A stretch of DNA of 64,000 nucleotides from Clostridiales bacterium (lineage in GTDB: Bacteria; Bacillota; Clostridia; Oscillospirales; Acutalibacteraceae): positions 310,001 to 374,000 of the forward strand of contig JAHZDE010000001.1 of the NCBI GenBank assembly GCA_019422525.1. Reading direction: 5' to 3'. Position numbers and translations under genes: made by a program. Position 1 is the stretch's first letter; the number at the start of each line of letters is the position of its first letter. Under the pieces are notes generated by a model. The model made no database searches, was not told the origin of the DNA, and saw only the letters and a program-made list of their open reading frames with translations. Of this stretch, positions 7,543 to 15,385 are shown in pieces.

Positions 7543-8739
7543 TTAGGATTCGGAAAATTCGCCGCCGGCAGTAACAGTACCTTTCATTTTACGATAGTAC
7601 CGGTCTACGTGGGCGACATAAATAATTCCGCCAATTACATAGGCAATGGCAGTCAGTGCAAAGCCAATGGACAAACCAATGGATTCCTGCATAAATCCCA
7701 TCAACAGAGAGCCAATGCCGATACCGATATCATACGACAGCATGTAAGTAGCGTTAGCAACTCCACGCTTGGGAGCTGGGGTGGTTCCGGTAACGAAAGA
7801 CTGGAACAGAGGCTGCAAAATACCATATCCAAGACCAAACAGGAATCCGGCAATTAACAGATGAATACCGGTATTCAAAAATACATAACTGATCATAGTG
7901 ATAATCAGGATAACCAAACTGACATAAACCAGTACACGGTGATTGCCGGCATCAATCATTTTTTGGGTGGACAGCTTGGAGAGTAACATACCGACTACAA
8001 GGAAAATGTAGAAATAAGGGAGAACAGAAGTCAGATTTTTTTCCTGTGCCAGAATAGAAGAATAAGCGATGACCGCGCCATAAGGAATCATCAAAAACAT
8101 CATGTTGAACATAAACGGAAATGCAGGCTTGTAAATGGAGTCACTGAGGCTGAATTTTTTCCGTTGAATTTTGGGATAGCGGATTCTGCAGCAGGCGACG
8201 CAGATAAAGGCGGCCACGGTAATGCCAAAAACGGTCAGAAAAGAAGCCTGGCTGCTCATATAGTTCTGTACCTGAATTCCTACATAGGGTCCTACCGCCA
8301 TGCCAATGGATATGGTAAAGGCAAACCGGCTGATGCCTTCGGTAATTTTGGTAGTAGGCAATACATCACTGGCCAACGTCATCGTTGCCGAGCCGCATAC
8401 GGAATAGACAGCGCCCATATACAAGCGGATAATAATCAGTATGGCAAAAATGGGAAATGCAATAAAAGCTGGAAACGATAAACAGAACAAAGCCAAAAAT
8501 ACCAGATACACATGATAACGATTAAAGTTATCCAATAAATATCCAGCAATTGGACGGAACAAAATCGTTGCAATAGACATAGCCGTCAACACAACACCAA
8601 CTTTCGATCCGGTAATTCCAATTTCCTGACAGTAAACCGGAATAATGGGGATAGACGCATAAAAAGCTGCCAGTACCAGCAGGTTGGTGATAAACAGGAG
8701 AACAAATTTCTTGTTCCAGATTTTAGTGATTTTTTCCAT
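7543..8739 (-). CDS. MFS multidrug-type efflux transporter
   Basis: Major facilitator protein of 398 residues with about twelve predicted membrane spans. The signature loop between TM2 and TM3 reads GVVLTAMSIATILFRPIAGYLLDNFNR (G-x-L-x-D-x-x-G-R-like motif A in a degenerate form). Other markers are MAVGPYVGI in TM5 (the motif C position), then GFLFGLGYGILQPLFQ and GVANATYMLSYDIGIGIGSLLMGF. The start at 8739 is preferred over an upstream ATG because AAGGAG precedes it. It diverges from a marR gene; the palindrome 8766-8791 sits just downstream of its -10, the classic arrangement for a MarR-repressed efflux pump. The substrate is unknown. Confidence 0.9.
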   Translation of the reverse strand: MEKITKIWNKKFVLLFITNLLVLAAFYASIPIIPVYCQEIGITGSKVGVVLTAMSIATILFRPIAGYLLDNFNRYHVYLVFLALFCLSFPAFIAFPIFAILIIIRLYMGAVYSVCGSATMTLASDVLPTTKITEGISRFAFTISIGMAVGPYVGIQVQNYMSSQASFLTVFGITVAAFICVACCRIRYPKIQRKKFSLSDSIYKPAFPFMFNMMFLMIPYGAVIAYSSILAQEKNLTSVLPYFYIFLVVGMLLSKLSTQKMIDAGNHRVLVYVSLVILIITMISYVFLNTGIHLLIAGFLFGLGYGILQPLFQSFVTGTTPAPKRGVANATYMLSYDIGIGIGSLLMGFMQESIGLSIGFALTAIAYVIGGIIYVAHVDRYYRKMKGTVTAGGEFSES

Positions 8740-8765
8740 ATAAACGAAGCTCCTTATACATACAG

Positions 8766-8791
8766 AATATAGTGGCAATTGCCACTATATT
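8766..8791. promoter_or_regulatory. Perfect 26-bp palindrome, probable MarR operator
   Basis: Centred on AGTGGCAATTGCCACT with A/T-rich flanks, perfectly symmetric over 26 bases. It starts at the base next to the -10 box of the MFS promoter, in the likely transcription start region, so a bound dimer would block MFS transcription. A weaker relative, TTGCAAATGCCACTAAG, covers the -35 of marR. Confidence 0.8.
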
Positions 8792-8820
8792 AGTTTAGCA
8801 CGGAAAACCTTTCGCGTCAA
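8792..8820 (-). promoter_or_regulatory. Promoter of the MFS gene
   Basis: Minus strand: TTGACG, 17-base spacer, TAAACT. Confidence 0.7.
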
Positions 8821-8827
8821 TATCTTG

Positions 8828-8856
8828 TTGCAAATGCCACTAAGTTGGAGTATAAT
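8828..8856 (+). promoter_or_regulatory. Promoter of the marR gene
   Basis: TTGCAA, 17-base spacer, TATAAT. The -35 lies inside a degenerate copy of the MarR operator half-sites, suggesting autoregulation. Confidence 0.75.
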
Positions 8857-8886
8857 CAGAGAAACAGTGTAAAGGAGGCTTTCGAT

Positions 8887-9327
8887 ATGCCCAGTATCAC
8901 AGATAGCCCATTTAAGTCTATTTCGATTTTGTACAGAAAATCGCATATCTGGCTCAATAATGGATGCGCACAATATTCGCTGACAGCAGCGCAGGCAGTT
9001 GTCATTTTGATTGTATGTGATTTTAAATCTTTGACCCAGGATGAGATTACCAAGCGGCTTTCTCTCGATAAAAGTGTGATTGCAAAAACTGTAACGAAAC
9101 TGGAAGAAAGAGGATTTATTATTCGTTCCACTAACGCAAAGGACAAACGGACCTATGATATTTCTCCAACTCAAAAAGCGTGGGAGGTCTATCCTTTCGT
9201 AAAAGAACAAATAGATGAGAGTTTTCAGCGTATGACCCAACAGATGACAGATAAAGAGCGGGAGGAATTTAAACGGCTTTTGTTTTTGGCTGCAGAGTCA
9301 ACTCTTTCTCTGGAAGATTCCATTTAA
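8887..9327 (+). CDS. MarR-family transcriptional regulator
   Basis: 146-residue winged-helix regulator. Residues 30-100 contain the MarR fold: AAQAVVILIVCDF, LTQDEITKRLSLDKSVIAKTVTKLEERGFI (recognition helix region) and the wing RSTNAKDKRTYDISPTQKA with the conserved D-x-R. The C-terminal helix EREEFKRLLFLAAES would form the dimer interface. The start at 8887 is set by AGGAGG eight bases upstream. Its divergent position and the palindrome make it the likely repressor of the MFS transporter. The inducer is unknown. Confidence 0.93.
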   Translation: MPSITDSPFKSISILYRKSHIWLNNGCAQYSLTAAQAVVILIVCDFKSLTQDEITKRLSLDKSVIAKTVTKLEERGFIIRSTNAKDKRTYDISPTQKAWEVYPFVKEQIDESFQRMTQQMTDKEREEFKRLLFLAAESTLSLEDSI

Positions 9328-9364
9328 AAGAATCGAGGTTTTCAATTTTTCTTTTATATAATGA

Positions 9365-9403
9365 AAAGCATCGGGTTCTAATCATATAGAAGCCCGATGC
9401 TTT
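9365..9403 (+). terminator. Terminator of marR
   Basis: Arms AAAGCATCGGG / CCCGATGCTTT (perfect), followed by TTTATTAT. Confidence 0.85.
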
Positions 9404-9431
9404 ATTATCATGGATATTAGATGTCTACGTA

Positions 9432-9562
9432 GGGAAGAGTTTATAAATTAGATATCCTCTTAGACGCGAGGATAAATCCACAAAAAAGAAGAATGCCCCG
9501 AACGCGACTTGGGATGTGTTGACAAATTAGATACCCGCTTGGATGCGAGCGCTGAGGTAAAT
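9432..9562 (-). repeat. Two degenerate tandem copies of a tRNA-trailer repeat
   Basis: Read on the plus strand, copy A (from 9432) and copy B (from 9511) share the pattern GGGA-G-GTT-A-AAATTAGATA-CC-CTT-GA-GCGAG, about 79 bases apart, each followed by A-rich sequence and GAACGCGACTT. On the minus strand this is the 3' trailer of the tRNA-Gln operon. A third copy lies after tRNA-Arg(CCG) at about 24016-24130 on the plus strand, with CGCTCGCG, GGGTATCTA-TTTGTCAA and the GCAAGT(C/T)GC hairpin core in the same order. No protein is encoded. See findings. Confidence 0.72.
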
Positions 9563-9600
9563 AAAAAACTGAGCCTGGAACGCGACTTGCGTCCAGGCTC
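9563..9600 (-). terminator. Terminator of the tRNA operon
   Basis: On the minus strand arms GAGCCTGGA / TCCAGGCTC enclose CGCAAGTCGCGT; the hairpin is followed by an AG and then TTTTTT. It begins five bases after the CCA of tRNA-Gln. Confidence 0.85.
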
Positions 9601-9604
9601 AGCC

Positions 9605-9680
9605 TGGCTGGGCTGGCTGGATTTGAACCAGCGGAATGACGGAGTCAAAGTCCGTTGCCTTACCCCTTGGCGACAGCCCA
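9605..9680 (-). tRNA. tRNA-Gln (UUG)
   Basis: Cloverleaf with acceptor TGGGCTG / CAGCCCA, anticodon loop CTTTGAC giving UUG, T-loop TTCAAAT, discriminator G and an encoded CCA. It is the last gene of a four-tRNA operon. Confidence 0.96.
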
Positions 9681-9725
9681 ATATACAATACGGAGCAATG
9701 AAAGCCATTGCTCCGTATATTTGTG

Positions 9726-9803
9726 TGGGGTGGATAGTCGGATTCGAACCGACGGTCTCCAGTGCCACAAACTGGCGCTTTAACCAACTAAGCTATACCC
9801 ACC
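9726..9803 (-). tRNA. tRNA-His (GUG)
   Basis: Acceptor GTGGGTA / TATCCAC, with an extra 5' G that pairs with discriminator C, as expected for tRNA-His. The anticodon loop TTGTGGC gives GUG; CCA is encoded. Confidence 0.96.
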
Positions 9804-9808
9804 ATGTT

Positions 9809-9885
9809 TGGCGCGCCAATAGGGACTCGAACCCCAGACCTACTGCTTAGAAGGCAGTTGCTCTATCCAGCTGAGCTATTGGCGC
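9809..9885 (-). tRNA. tRNA-Arg (UCU)
   Basis: Acceptor GCGCCAA / TTGGCGC, anticodon stem-loop ACTGC-CTTCTAA-GCAGT giving UCU, T-loop TTCGAGT, encoded CCA. Confidence 0.96.
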
Positions 9886-9911
9886 ACGAAGCTCGCTGTT
9901 AAGGCTGAGCA

Positions 9912-9986
9912 TGGAGCGGGTGATGGGAATCGAACCCACACGACCAGCTTGGAAGGCTGGGATTCTAGCCATTGAACTACACCCGC
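9912..9986 (-). tRNA. tRNA-Gly (UCC)
   Basis: Acceptor GCGGGTG / CACCCGC, anticodon stem-loop CCAGC-CTTCCAA-GCTGG giving UCC, discriminator T, encoded CCA. It is the first gene of the operon. Confidence 0.96.
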
Positions 9987-10000
9987 AAGCGACGGAAGTT

Positions 10001-10029
10001 ATTATATCACAGTCGAAATCAGGTGTCAA
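10001..10029 (-). promoter_or_regulatory. Consensus promoter of the Gly-Arg-His-Gln tRNA operon
   Basis: Minus strand TTGACA, 17-base spacer, TATAAT: a full match to the sigma-A consensus, 15 bases before the tRNA-Gly 5' end. This fits a stable-RNA operon. Confidence 0.88.
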
Positions 10030-10094
10030 TAGATTTTTTTAAAAATGATAACGTATTTTTTTATGGATGTTTTTTCACAGCAGATTGCCAATGG

Positions 10095-10123
10095 TTGCCC
10101 TTGCAGAAGAAAAATGATATAAT
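10095..10123 (+). promoter_or_regulatory. Promoter of the DUF951-prfA region
   Basis: TTGCCC, 17-base spacer, TATAAT, 40 bases upstream of the DUF951 ATG. Confidence 0.65.
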
Positions 10124-10162
10124 AACTTCGATTCCATTATATTATGAAAGAAGGCGGACCGA

Positions 10163-10360
10163 ATGGATGTACGTCCGGGCGATATTCTGCAAATGAAAAA
10201 GAGCCATCCCTGTGGAAGCAAGACTTTTCTGGTTCTGCGCTCCGGAATGGATTTCAAAATTCGCTGTACCGGCTGCGGCCATGAAGTCATGTTGCCCCGA
10301 TTGAAGTGTGAGAAAAACATTAAAAAAATCATTCGGGAAGAAAAACCCGAAGAATTATAG
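10163..10360 (+). CDS. DUF951 family protein
   Basis: 65-residue protein matching DUF951 (YyaB-like), found across Firmicutes. It shows DVRPGDILQMKKSHPCGSK, RSGMDFKIRCTGCGHEVMLPR and the C-terminal basic helix FxKNIKKII-like. The CGSK and CTGCGH cysteines may bind a metal. AAGGCGG lies upstream of the ATG. It sits 47 bases before prfA and is probably cotranscribed. Function unknown. Confidence 0.92.
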   Translation: MDVRPGDILQMKKSHPCGSKTFLVLRSGMDFKIRCTGCGHEVMLPRLKCEKNIKKIIREEKPEEL

Positions 10361-10407
10361 CTTCCGTAAAACTTTTACCATTATGATTTTGCGGAAAGGA
10401 TTTTATT

Positions 10408-11481
10408 ATGTTTGAAAAGCTGGATATTTTTTGTAAGCGTCTGGAAGAAATTAACCAGAAGCTGTGTGACCCTTCGGTATTAGCAGATACGGCTCAGTAT
10501 ACCAGCCTATTAAAAGAGAGCAGCAGTATTACCCCGATTGTGGAGAAATATCGGCAGTATCAGGCGGCTGTTAAGCAGGAAGCGGATGCACAGGAAATGC
10601 TTTCGGAAAATGACAAAGAACTGCATGAACTGGCACAAGAAGAGCTGACCAAGGCCCGGGCCGATATAGAGACTTTCTCGGAAGAACTGAAACTGCTGCT
10701 TTTGCCCAAAGACCCCAATGATGAACGAAGTGTTATTGTTGAAATCCGGGGAGGTGCCGGGGGAGAAGAAGCAGCGCTGTTTTCGGCAGTGCTGTATCGG
10801 ATGTACTCGATGTATGCGGAGTCTCGCCAATGGAAAATCGAGCTTTTAAATGTGAACGAGACGGAATTGGGTGGCTTTAAGGAAATCAGCTTTATGATTC
10901 ACGGAGAAGGCGCCTATTCCCGATTAAAATATGAAAGTGGTGTTCACCGTGTACAGCGGGTACCGGAAACGGAAACCCAGGGACGGATTCATACCAGTAC
11001 TGCCACTGTGGCGGTTTTACCGGAAGTGGACGATGTGGAAATTGAAATCAATCCCAAAGATTTGCAGATTGATACCTTCCGTTCCAGCGGCGCCGGCGGC
11101 CAGCATATCAACAAAACCTCCTCCGCGATCCGTATCACCCATCTGCCCACCGGTATGGTGGTGGAATGTCAGGATGAGCGAAGCCAGTATAAAAATAAGG
11201 ATAAGGCCATGAAAGTACTGCGCTCCCGTCTGTACGAACAGGAGCAGCGAAAGCAGGATGCTGAGGTGGCTGCTCAAAGAAAAAGTCAAGTGGGCACCGG
11301 CGACCGCTCCGAAAGAATTCGTACTTATAACTATCCGCAGGGACGCATTACGGACCATCGAATTGGCTTGACCCTGTATCGGCTGGAAGATTTGCTCAAT
11401 GGAGATTTGGATCAAATCATCGACCCGTTGATTACTGCTGATAGAGCAGAACAGCTGCGGGAAAGTACCGAAGAGGAATAA
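10408..11481 (+). CDS. prfA: Peptide chain release factor 1
   Basis: 357-residue class I release factor that recognises UAA/UAG and triggers peptide release. The N-terminal helical domain is followed by [15 protein letters not shown], then [28 protein letters not shown], and the catalytic loop [25 protein letters not shown] with the GGQ motif near residue 230. The C-terminal part has [17 protein letters not shown], and [18 protein letters not shown]. The QGRIHTSTA context and total length mark it as RF1 rather than RF2 (no programmed frameshift). AAAGGA precedes the ATG. Confidence 0.97.
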   Translation: MFEKLDIFCKRLEEINQKLCDPSVLADTAQYTSLLKESSSITPIVEKYRQYQAAVKQEADAQEMLSENDKELHELAQEELTKARADIETFSEELKLLLLPKDPNDERSVIVEIRGGAGGEEAALFSAVLYRMYSMYAESRQWKIELLNVNETELGGFKEISFMIHGEGAYSRLKYESGVHRVQRVPETETQGRIHTSTATVAVLPEVDDVEIEINPKDLQIDTFRSSGAGGQHINKTSSAIRITHLPTGMVVECQDERSQYKNKDKAMKVLRSRLYEQEQRKQDAEVAAQRKSQVGTGDRSERIRTYNYPQGRITDHRIGLTLYRLEDLLNGDLDQIIDPLITADRAEQLRESTEEE

Positions 11482-11515
11482 ATGTGTTTTGGAAAATAAA
11501 AAGGAAGTCATAACC

Positions 11516-12538
11516 ATGAAAACAATCAGACTACAGGCGGACAACCCGGCTGATATTGCCAAGGCTGGAGAAATTTTGCGGCAGGGTGGTCTGGTGGGGA
11601 TTCCCACCGAAACCGTATATGGTCTGGCCGCAGACGCTTTAAATGGAGAGGCCGTGGCAAAAATCTTTCAAGCAAAGGGCCGCCCTATGGATAATCCTTT
11701 AATTGTCCACATTGCAGATATCAGCCAGTGGAAACAGCTGGTGCGGGAGATTCCTGAAAATGCCAAAAAGTTGGCGGAGGCCTACTGGCCCGGCCCTATG
11801 ACCATTATCCTGCCCAAAGCGGATTGTATTCCCGATGAGGTGAGCGCCGGGCTGGAAACTGTCGGAGTGCGCTTTCCAGTCCATCCCGCAGCCCAGGCAG
11901 TGATTCGGGCGGCAGGCACGCCCTTAGCGGCTCCTTCCGGAAATCTTTCGGGAAAGCCCAGTCCTACAACGGCCCACACCATGCTGGAAGATATGGACGG
12001 CCGCATCGATGCTGTGGTGGACGGCGGTCCCTGTCAGGTGGGAGTGGAGTCTACGGTGGTTTCGCTGGCCTGTAACCCGCCCCGACTGCTGCGGCCCGGC
12101 GGAATTACGCTGGAACAGCTCCGACAGGTGTTGGGAGAAGTGGTAATGGATGATGCGGTGCTCAATCCGCTGAAAGAAGGGGAACATCCTGCTTCCCCGG
12201 GAATGAAATATAAACATTATGCACCCAAAGCCAACGTACTTATTGTTGACGGCCCCTATGAGTCCTATTGTACCTATGTAAACAGTCATAAAGGGCCAGG
12301 GGTTGCGGCTATGTGCTATAATGGAGAGGATAGCCGGTTGGAAGTTCCCGCTGTCTGTTATGGTGGGAAAGAAGACTATAGCGAACAGGCAAGAGAAGTG
12401 TTTGAAGCACTGCGGAAACTGGACGAATTGGGAGCAAAAACCGTTTATGCCCGGTGTCCGGAGCCTGAAGGCGTGGGCCTTGCTGTGTATAACCGTCTGA
12501 TTCGGGCGGCAGGATTTGAGGTGGTGCATGTTGACTAA
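11516..12538 (+). CDS. tsaC: L-threonylcarbamoyladenylate synthase, long Sua5 form
   Basis: 340 residues. It makes threonylcarbamoyl-AMP, the donor for t6A37 in tRNAs reading ANN codons. The N-terminal YrdC/TsaC domain shows GGLVGIPTETVYGLAADA, KGRPMDNPLIVHI, PGPMTIILPK, VGVRFPVHPAAQAVI and SGNLSGKPSPTTA. A linker with PGGITLEQL and SPGMKYKHYAPKA leads to the C-terminal Sua5 domain (residues about 240-340). An in-frame TTG at 11489 exists, but AAGGAAG sits before the ATG at 11516. It is eight to forty bases from prfA and overlaps coaE, so these translation-related genes form an operon. Confidence 0.94.
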   Translation: MKTIRLQADNPADIAKAGEILRQGGLVGIPTETVYGLAADALNGEAVAKIFQAKGRPMDNPLIVHIADISQWKQLVREIPENAKKLAEAYWPGPMTIILPKADCIPDEVSAGLETVGVRFPVHPAAQAVIRAAGTPLAAPSGNLSGKPSPTTAHTMLEDMDGRIDAVVDGGPCQVGVESTVVSLACNPPRLLRPGGITLEQLRQVLGEVVMDDAVLNPLKEGEHPASPGMKYKHYAPKANVLIVDGPYESYCTYVNSHKGPGVAAMCYNGEDSRLEVPAVCYGGKEDYSEQAREVFEALRKLDELGAKTVYARCPEPEGVGLAVYNRLIRAAGFEVVHVD

Positions 12539-13139
12539 AGGTATTGTTATCGGGCTGACCGGCCCCACCGGTGCAGGAAAATCCAGTGTGGCCAAAGAGC
12601 TGGCGGCGCTGGGATGTGCTGTGGTGGATTGTGACCAGATTGCCCGGCAGGTGACGACTACCTGTGTTCCCTGTTTGCAGTCTTTGGCAGAAGAATTTGG
12701 TAATGATATTCTGCAAGACCATGTGCTGGATAGGAAGCTGCTGGCGGCTCGGGCGTTTGCTTCTCCGGAGAAGACCCAAAAGCTCAATGAGTTGACCCAT
12801 CCGTGGATTATGAAGGAGACCAAAGCCCAAGTACAGGCCGCGTTGCACGAAGGAAAGCAATTTGTGGTGATTGATGCACCGCTGTTGTTTGAAGCTGGAG
12901 TGGATGCCCTGTGCGACAAGATTATGGCGGTGACGGTCCCCTTTGAAAAGCGTTTGCAGCGTATTATGAAGCGGGACCATATTTCCGAAGAGCTGGCCCG
13001 GGCCAGAATGGCTGCCCAGCATCCGGAAAGCTGGTATGAAGAGCGGGCCGGAAAGGTGATTTCCGGAAGACTGGACGAAGAGACGCTTCATCAGGAACTG
13101 GAAGCCTATCTCACTTCGTTATCGGAGGAAATGTTTTGA
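12528..13139 (+). CDS. coaE: Dephospho-CoA kinase
   Basis: 203-residue P-loop kinase for the last step of coenzyme A synthesis. Walker A is GLTGPTGAGKSSVAKEL near residue 9. Further CoaE markers are VVDCDQIARQV, FGNDIL, ELTHPWI and VVIDAPLLFEAGVDALCDKIMAV. The usual S/T-R-D lid region appears as RIMKRDHISEELARARMAAQ. The gene overlaps the end of tsaC by 11 bases; GAGG is six bases before the ATG at 12528. Full length for the family. Confidence 0.95.
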   Translation: MLTKGIVIGLTGPTGAGKSSVAKELAALGCAVVDCDQIARQVTTTCVPCLQSLAEEFGNDILQDHVLDRKLLAARAFASPEKTQKLNELTHPWIMKETKAQVQAALHEGKQFVVIDAPLLFEAGVDALCDKIMAVTVPFEKRLQRIMKRDHISEELARARMAAQHPESWYEERAGKVISGRLDEETLHQELEAYLTSLSEEMF

Positions 13140-13732
13140 ATCATCCTGGACGCAAGAAGAAAAAAGGCCGCGTGTTTTTGGGGATTATAGTATTTTTAGC
13201 AGCGGCTGTGTTGTGCCTGTATTTTTCAAAAGATGCCATTTTAAAACAGTTGTATCCCTTGTCCTATTATGAGATTGTCATGTCAGAAGCAGAGAAAAAT
13301 GATCTTGATCCGGCGTTGGTATATGGTGTGATTCGGGCCGAAAGTGGATTTGACCCGAACGCAGTGTCCCATGCAGACGCCAGAGGGCTGATGCAGATGA
13401 CGCCTCAAACCTTTGAATGGGTACAAACGATGATTCCTGACAGCGAAAGTTTGACAGATGACGCATTATTTGACCCAAAAGTCAATATTCAGTTTGGGTG
13501 CGAGCTACTATCTCTGCTGATTTCTCATTATGGCGATGAATCTACGGCTATTTGCGCCTATAATGCCGGTATGGGAAATGTGACGTCCTGGTTAGAGAAT
13601 CCCGAGTATTCTTCAGATGGTGTGACCCTGAAGGTCATTCCTTTTGGGGAGACACAGGAGTACCTGAAACGGGTAACCGACAATCGGAACATGTATCGCC
13701 AGTTGTATGACAAGGAATTGGTACAGTCATAA
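13136..13732 (+). CDS. Membrane-anchored lytic transglycosylase (SLT domain)
   Basis: 198-residue protein with a basic N-terminus, one membrane segment (FLGIIVFLAAAVLCLYF, residues about 13-29) and an extracellular SLT goose-lysozyme-like domain. The catalytic Glu is in YGVIRAESGFDPNAVS; ARGLMQMTPQTFEW and AICAYNAGMGNVTSW follow, all typical of family 1 transglycosylases (YjbJ/Slt70-like). It should cleave peptidoglycan to 1,6-anhydro products. It starts with TTG inside the coaE stop region, with GGAGG eight bases upstream, and is therefore coupled to coaE. Confidence 0.93.
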   Translation: MNHPGRKKKKGRVFLGIIVFLAAAVLCLYFSKDAILKQLYPLSYYEIVMSEAEKNDLDPALVYGVIRAESGFDPNAVSHADARGLMQMTPQTFEWVQTMIPDSESLTDDALFDPKVNIQFGCELLSLLISHYGDESTAICAYNAGMGNVTSWLENPEYSSDGVTLKVIPFGETQEYLKRVTDNRNMYRQLYDKELVQS

Positions 13733-13850
13733 AACAACAGCGTTGTGTTTTGATTGCTGTGACAATATGGCAAGTTTATAGAAAAGAAATATCTACAAAT
13801 ACAAGTTATATTTTATCATAGATTGATTTACTGCAAGGAGGTATAAACCA

Positions 13851-15263
13851 ATGGAAAACAAAACCATTGATGCAGAGGCTCTGGCAAAAGAATTGCTGCT
13901 GGACAAGAAAAACGGCTTTTTCCGCGTAGATGACGAGGAGATTGCCAAAGCAGATGAATTCTGCGAGGACTACAAAAAATTCCTGGATCATGCCAAGACC
14001 GAGCGGGAGGCAACCGCCGAAACCATTCGTCTGGCAGAAGAGAAGGGCTTTGTTCCCTATGATTCCACTGCATCCTATAAGCCCGGTGATAAGGTGTATG
14101 TCAACAATCGCGGCAAGTCCGTTATGCTGGCAGTTATCGGTGAAAAGGGAAGCCGTGAGGGCGTGCGTATTGCTGCCGCTCATATTGACTGCCCCCGTAT
14201 CGATTTGAAGCCGGTTCCGCTGTATGAGACGACAGATTTCGCCATGCTGAAGACCCACTATTATGGCGGTATCAAGAAGTATCAGTGGACTGCGACTCCT
14301 CTGGCTATGCACGGCCGTATCGTCCGCCGCGACGGTGTGAAGATTGATGTCTGCATCGGCGAAGAGCCGGGTGATCCCCAGTTCTGCATCACCGATCTGC
14401 TGCCCCACCTGTCTCAGGAGCAGTCTACCAAGACGCTGGGCAAGGCAATTGAGGGCGAAGACCTGAACATTCTGTTTGGTAGCCGTCCCATCCGTTCCGA
14501 AAAGGGAGAAAACCTGTTTAAGCTCAACGTGATGAAGCTTCTCCATGAGAAGTACGGCATTGTAGAGCAGGATTTGATTACTGCTGAAATCGAGTTTGTG
14601 CCCGCTCATAAAGCGGTCGATATTGGCTTGGACCGCAGCATGATTGGTGCTTATGGCCATGATGACCGCGTGTGTGCTTACCCGGCATTGCAGGCAGCGC
14701 TCAACTGCTGCGAAGTACCGGAGCAGACCGTCATTACGGTTCTTACAGATAAGGAAGAAACCGGCAGCGACGGCAATACCGGCCTGAACTCCTCTTATAT
14801 GCGTTACTTTATCCATGCGCTGGCGAAGCAGGACGGTGTAGACGGCCATGATGTGCTGTCCAAGTCCACCTGCCTGTCCGCAGACGTGGCAGCTGCTTAT
14901 GATCCTACCTATGCTTCTGCTTATGAGGCCAACAACTCCTGCTATCTGAATAAGGGCGTAGGCGTTATCAAATATACCGGTTCCCGCGGCAAGGGTGGCA
15001 CCTCTGACGCTTCCGCTGAGTTTATGGGTCAGGTTCGCGACTTGCTGGATAACGAAGGCGTTTTGTGGCAGACCGGCGAACTGGGCCGTGTGGATTTGGG
15101 CGGCGGCGGAACCGTTGCGCAGTACATTGCCAACCTGAATGTGGATGTTGTGGATGTAGGTGTCCCGGTGCTCTCCATGCACGCTCCCTTTGAGGTTGTC
15201 GCAAAACTGGATGTCTATATGGCATACAGAGCTTTCAAGGCTTTCTTTGACCAGAAAAAATAA
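13851..15263 (+). CDS. M18 family aminopeptidase
   Basis: 470-residue zinc aminopeptidase of the M18 (aspartyl/aminopeptidase I) family. Seen: EGVRIAAAHIDCPRIDLKP (first metal His and Asp context), YYGGIKKYQW, FLFGSRPI-like NILFGSRPI, GAYGHDDRVCAYPAL, VLTDKEETGSDGNTG (catalytic Glu pair), SADVAAAYDPTY, KYTGSRGKGGTSDAS and the last metal His in VPVLSMHAPFEV. Cytosolic; it removes N-terminal residues, often acidic ones, from peptides. AAGGAGG lies before the ATG. A plausible promoter (TTGCTG, 17, TATAGA) lies about 70 bases upstream. Confidence 0.95.
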   Translation: MENKTIDAEALAKELLLDKKNGFFRVDDEEIAKADEFCEDYKKFLDHAKTEREATAETIRLAEEKGFVPYDSTASYKPGDKVYVNNRGKSVMLAVIGEKGSREGVRIAAAHIDCPRIDLKPVPLYETTDFAMLKTHYYGGIKKYQWTATPLAMHGRIVRRDGVKIDVCIGEEPGDPQFCITDLLPHLSQEQSTKTLGKAIEGEDLNILFGSRPIRSEKGENLFKLNVMKLLHEKYGIVEQDLITAEIEFVPAHKAVDIGLDRSMIGAYGHDDRVCAYPALQAALNCCEVPEQTVITVLTDKEETGSDGNTGLNSSYMRYFIHALAKQDGVDGHDVLSKSTCLSADVAAAYDPTYASAYEANNSCYLNKGVGVIKYTGSRGKGGTSDASAEFMGQVRDLLDNEGVLWQTGELGRVDLGGGGTVAQYIANLNVDVVDVGVPVLSMHAPFEVVAKLDVYMAYRAFKAFFDQKK

Positions 15264-15278
15264 GTATTCCTAAATATG

Positions 15279-15313
15279 AAAACTCCGCAGAAACCTTTCT
15301 GCGGAGTTTTTTT
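15279..15313 (+). terminator. Terminator of the M18 gene
   Basis: Fifteen-base perfect arms AAAACTCCGCAGAAA / TTTCTGCGGAGTTTT plus further T. Confidence 0.9.
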
Positions 15314-15358
15314 GTAAAAAATCAGCCCGGTCCTTGAAAACTTCCAAAGATCGGGCTG
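15314..15358 (-). terminator. Terminator of pyk
   Basis: On the minus strand arms CAGCCCGATC / GACCGGGCTG (one G-T pair), followed by ATTTTTTAC. It lies between the convergent M18 and pyk genes. Confidence 0.85.
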
Positions 15359-15385
15359 TTGTAATTTGTCAGGTTGTTTTAGAAA

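Noticed and set aside
9460..10029. Several short frames over the tRNA cluster
   Set aside because: The region is fully explained by four tRNAs and their trailer.
13806..15182. Minus-strand frame of about 458 codons opposite the M18 aminopeptidase
   Set aside because: Shadow; the plus-strand gene has complete M18 motifs.
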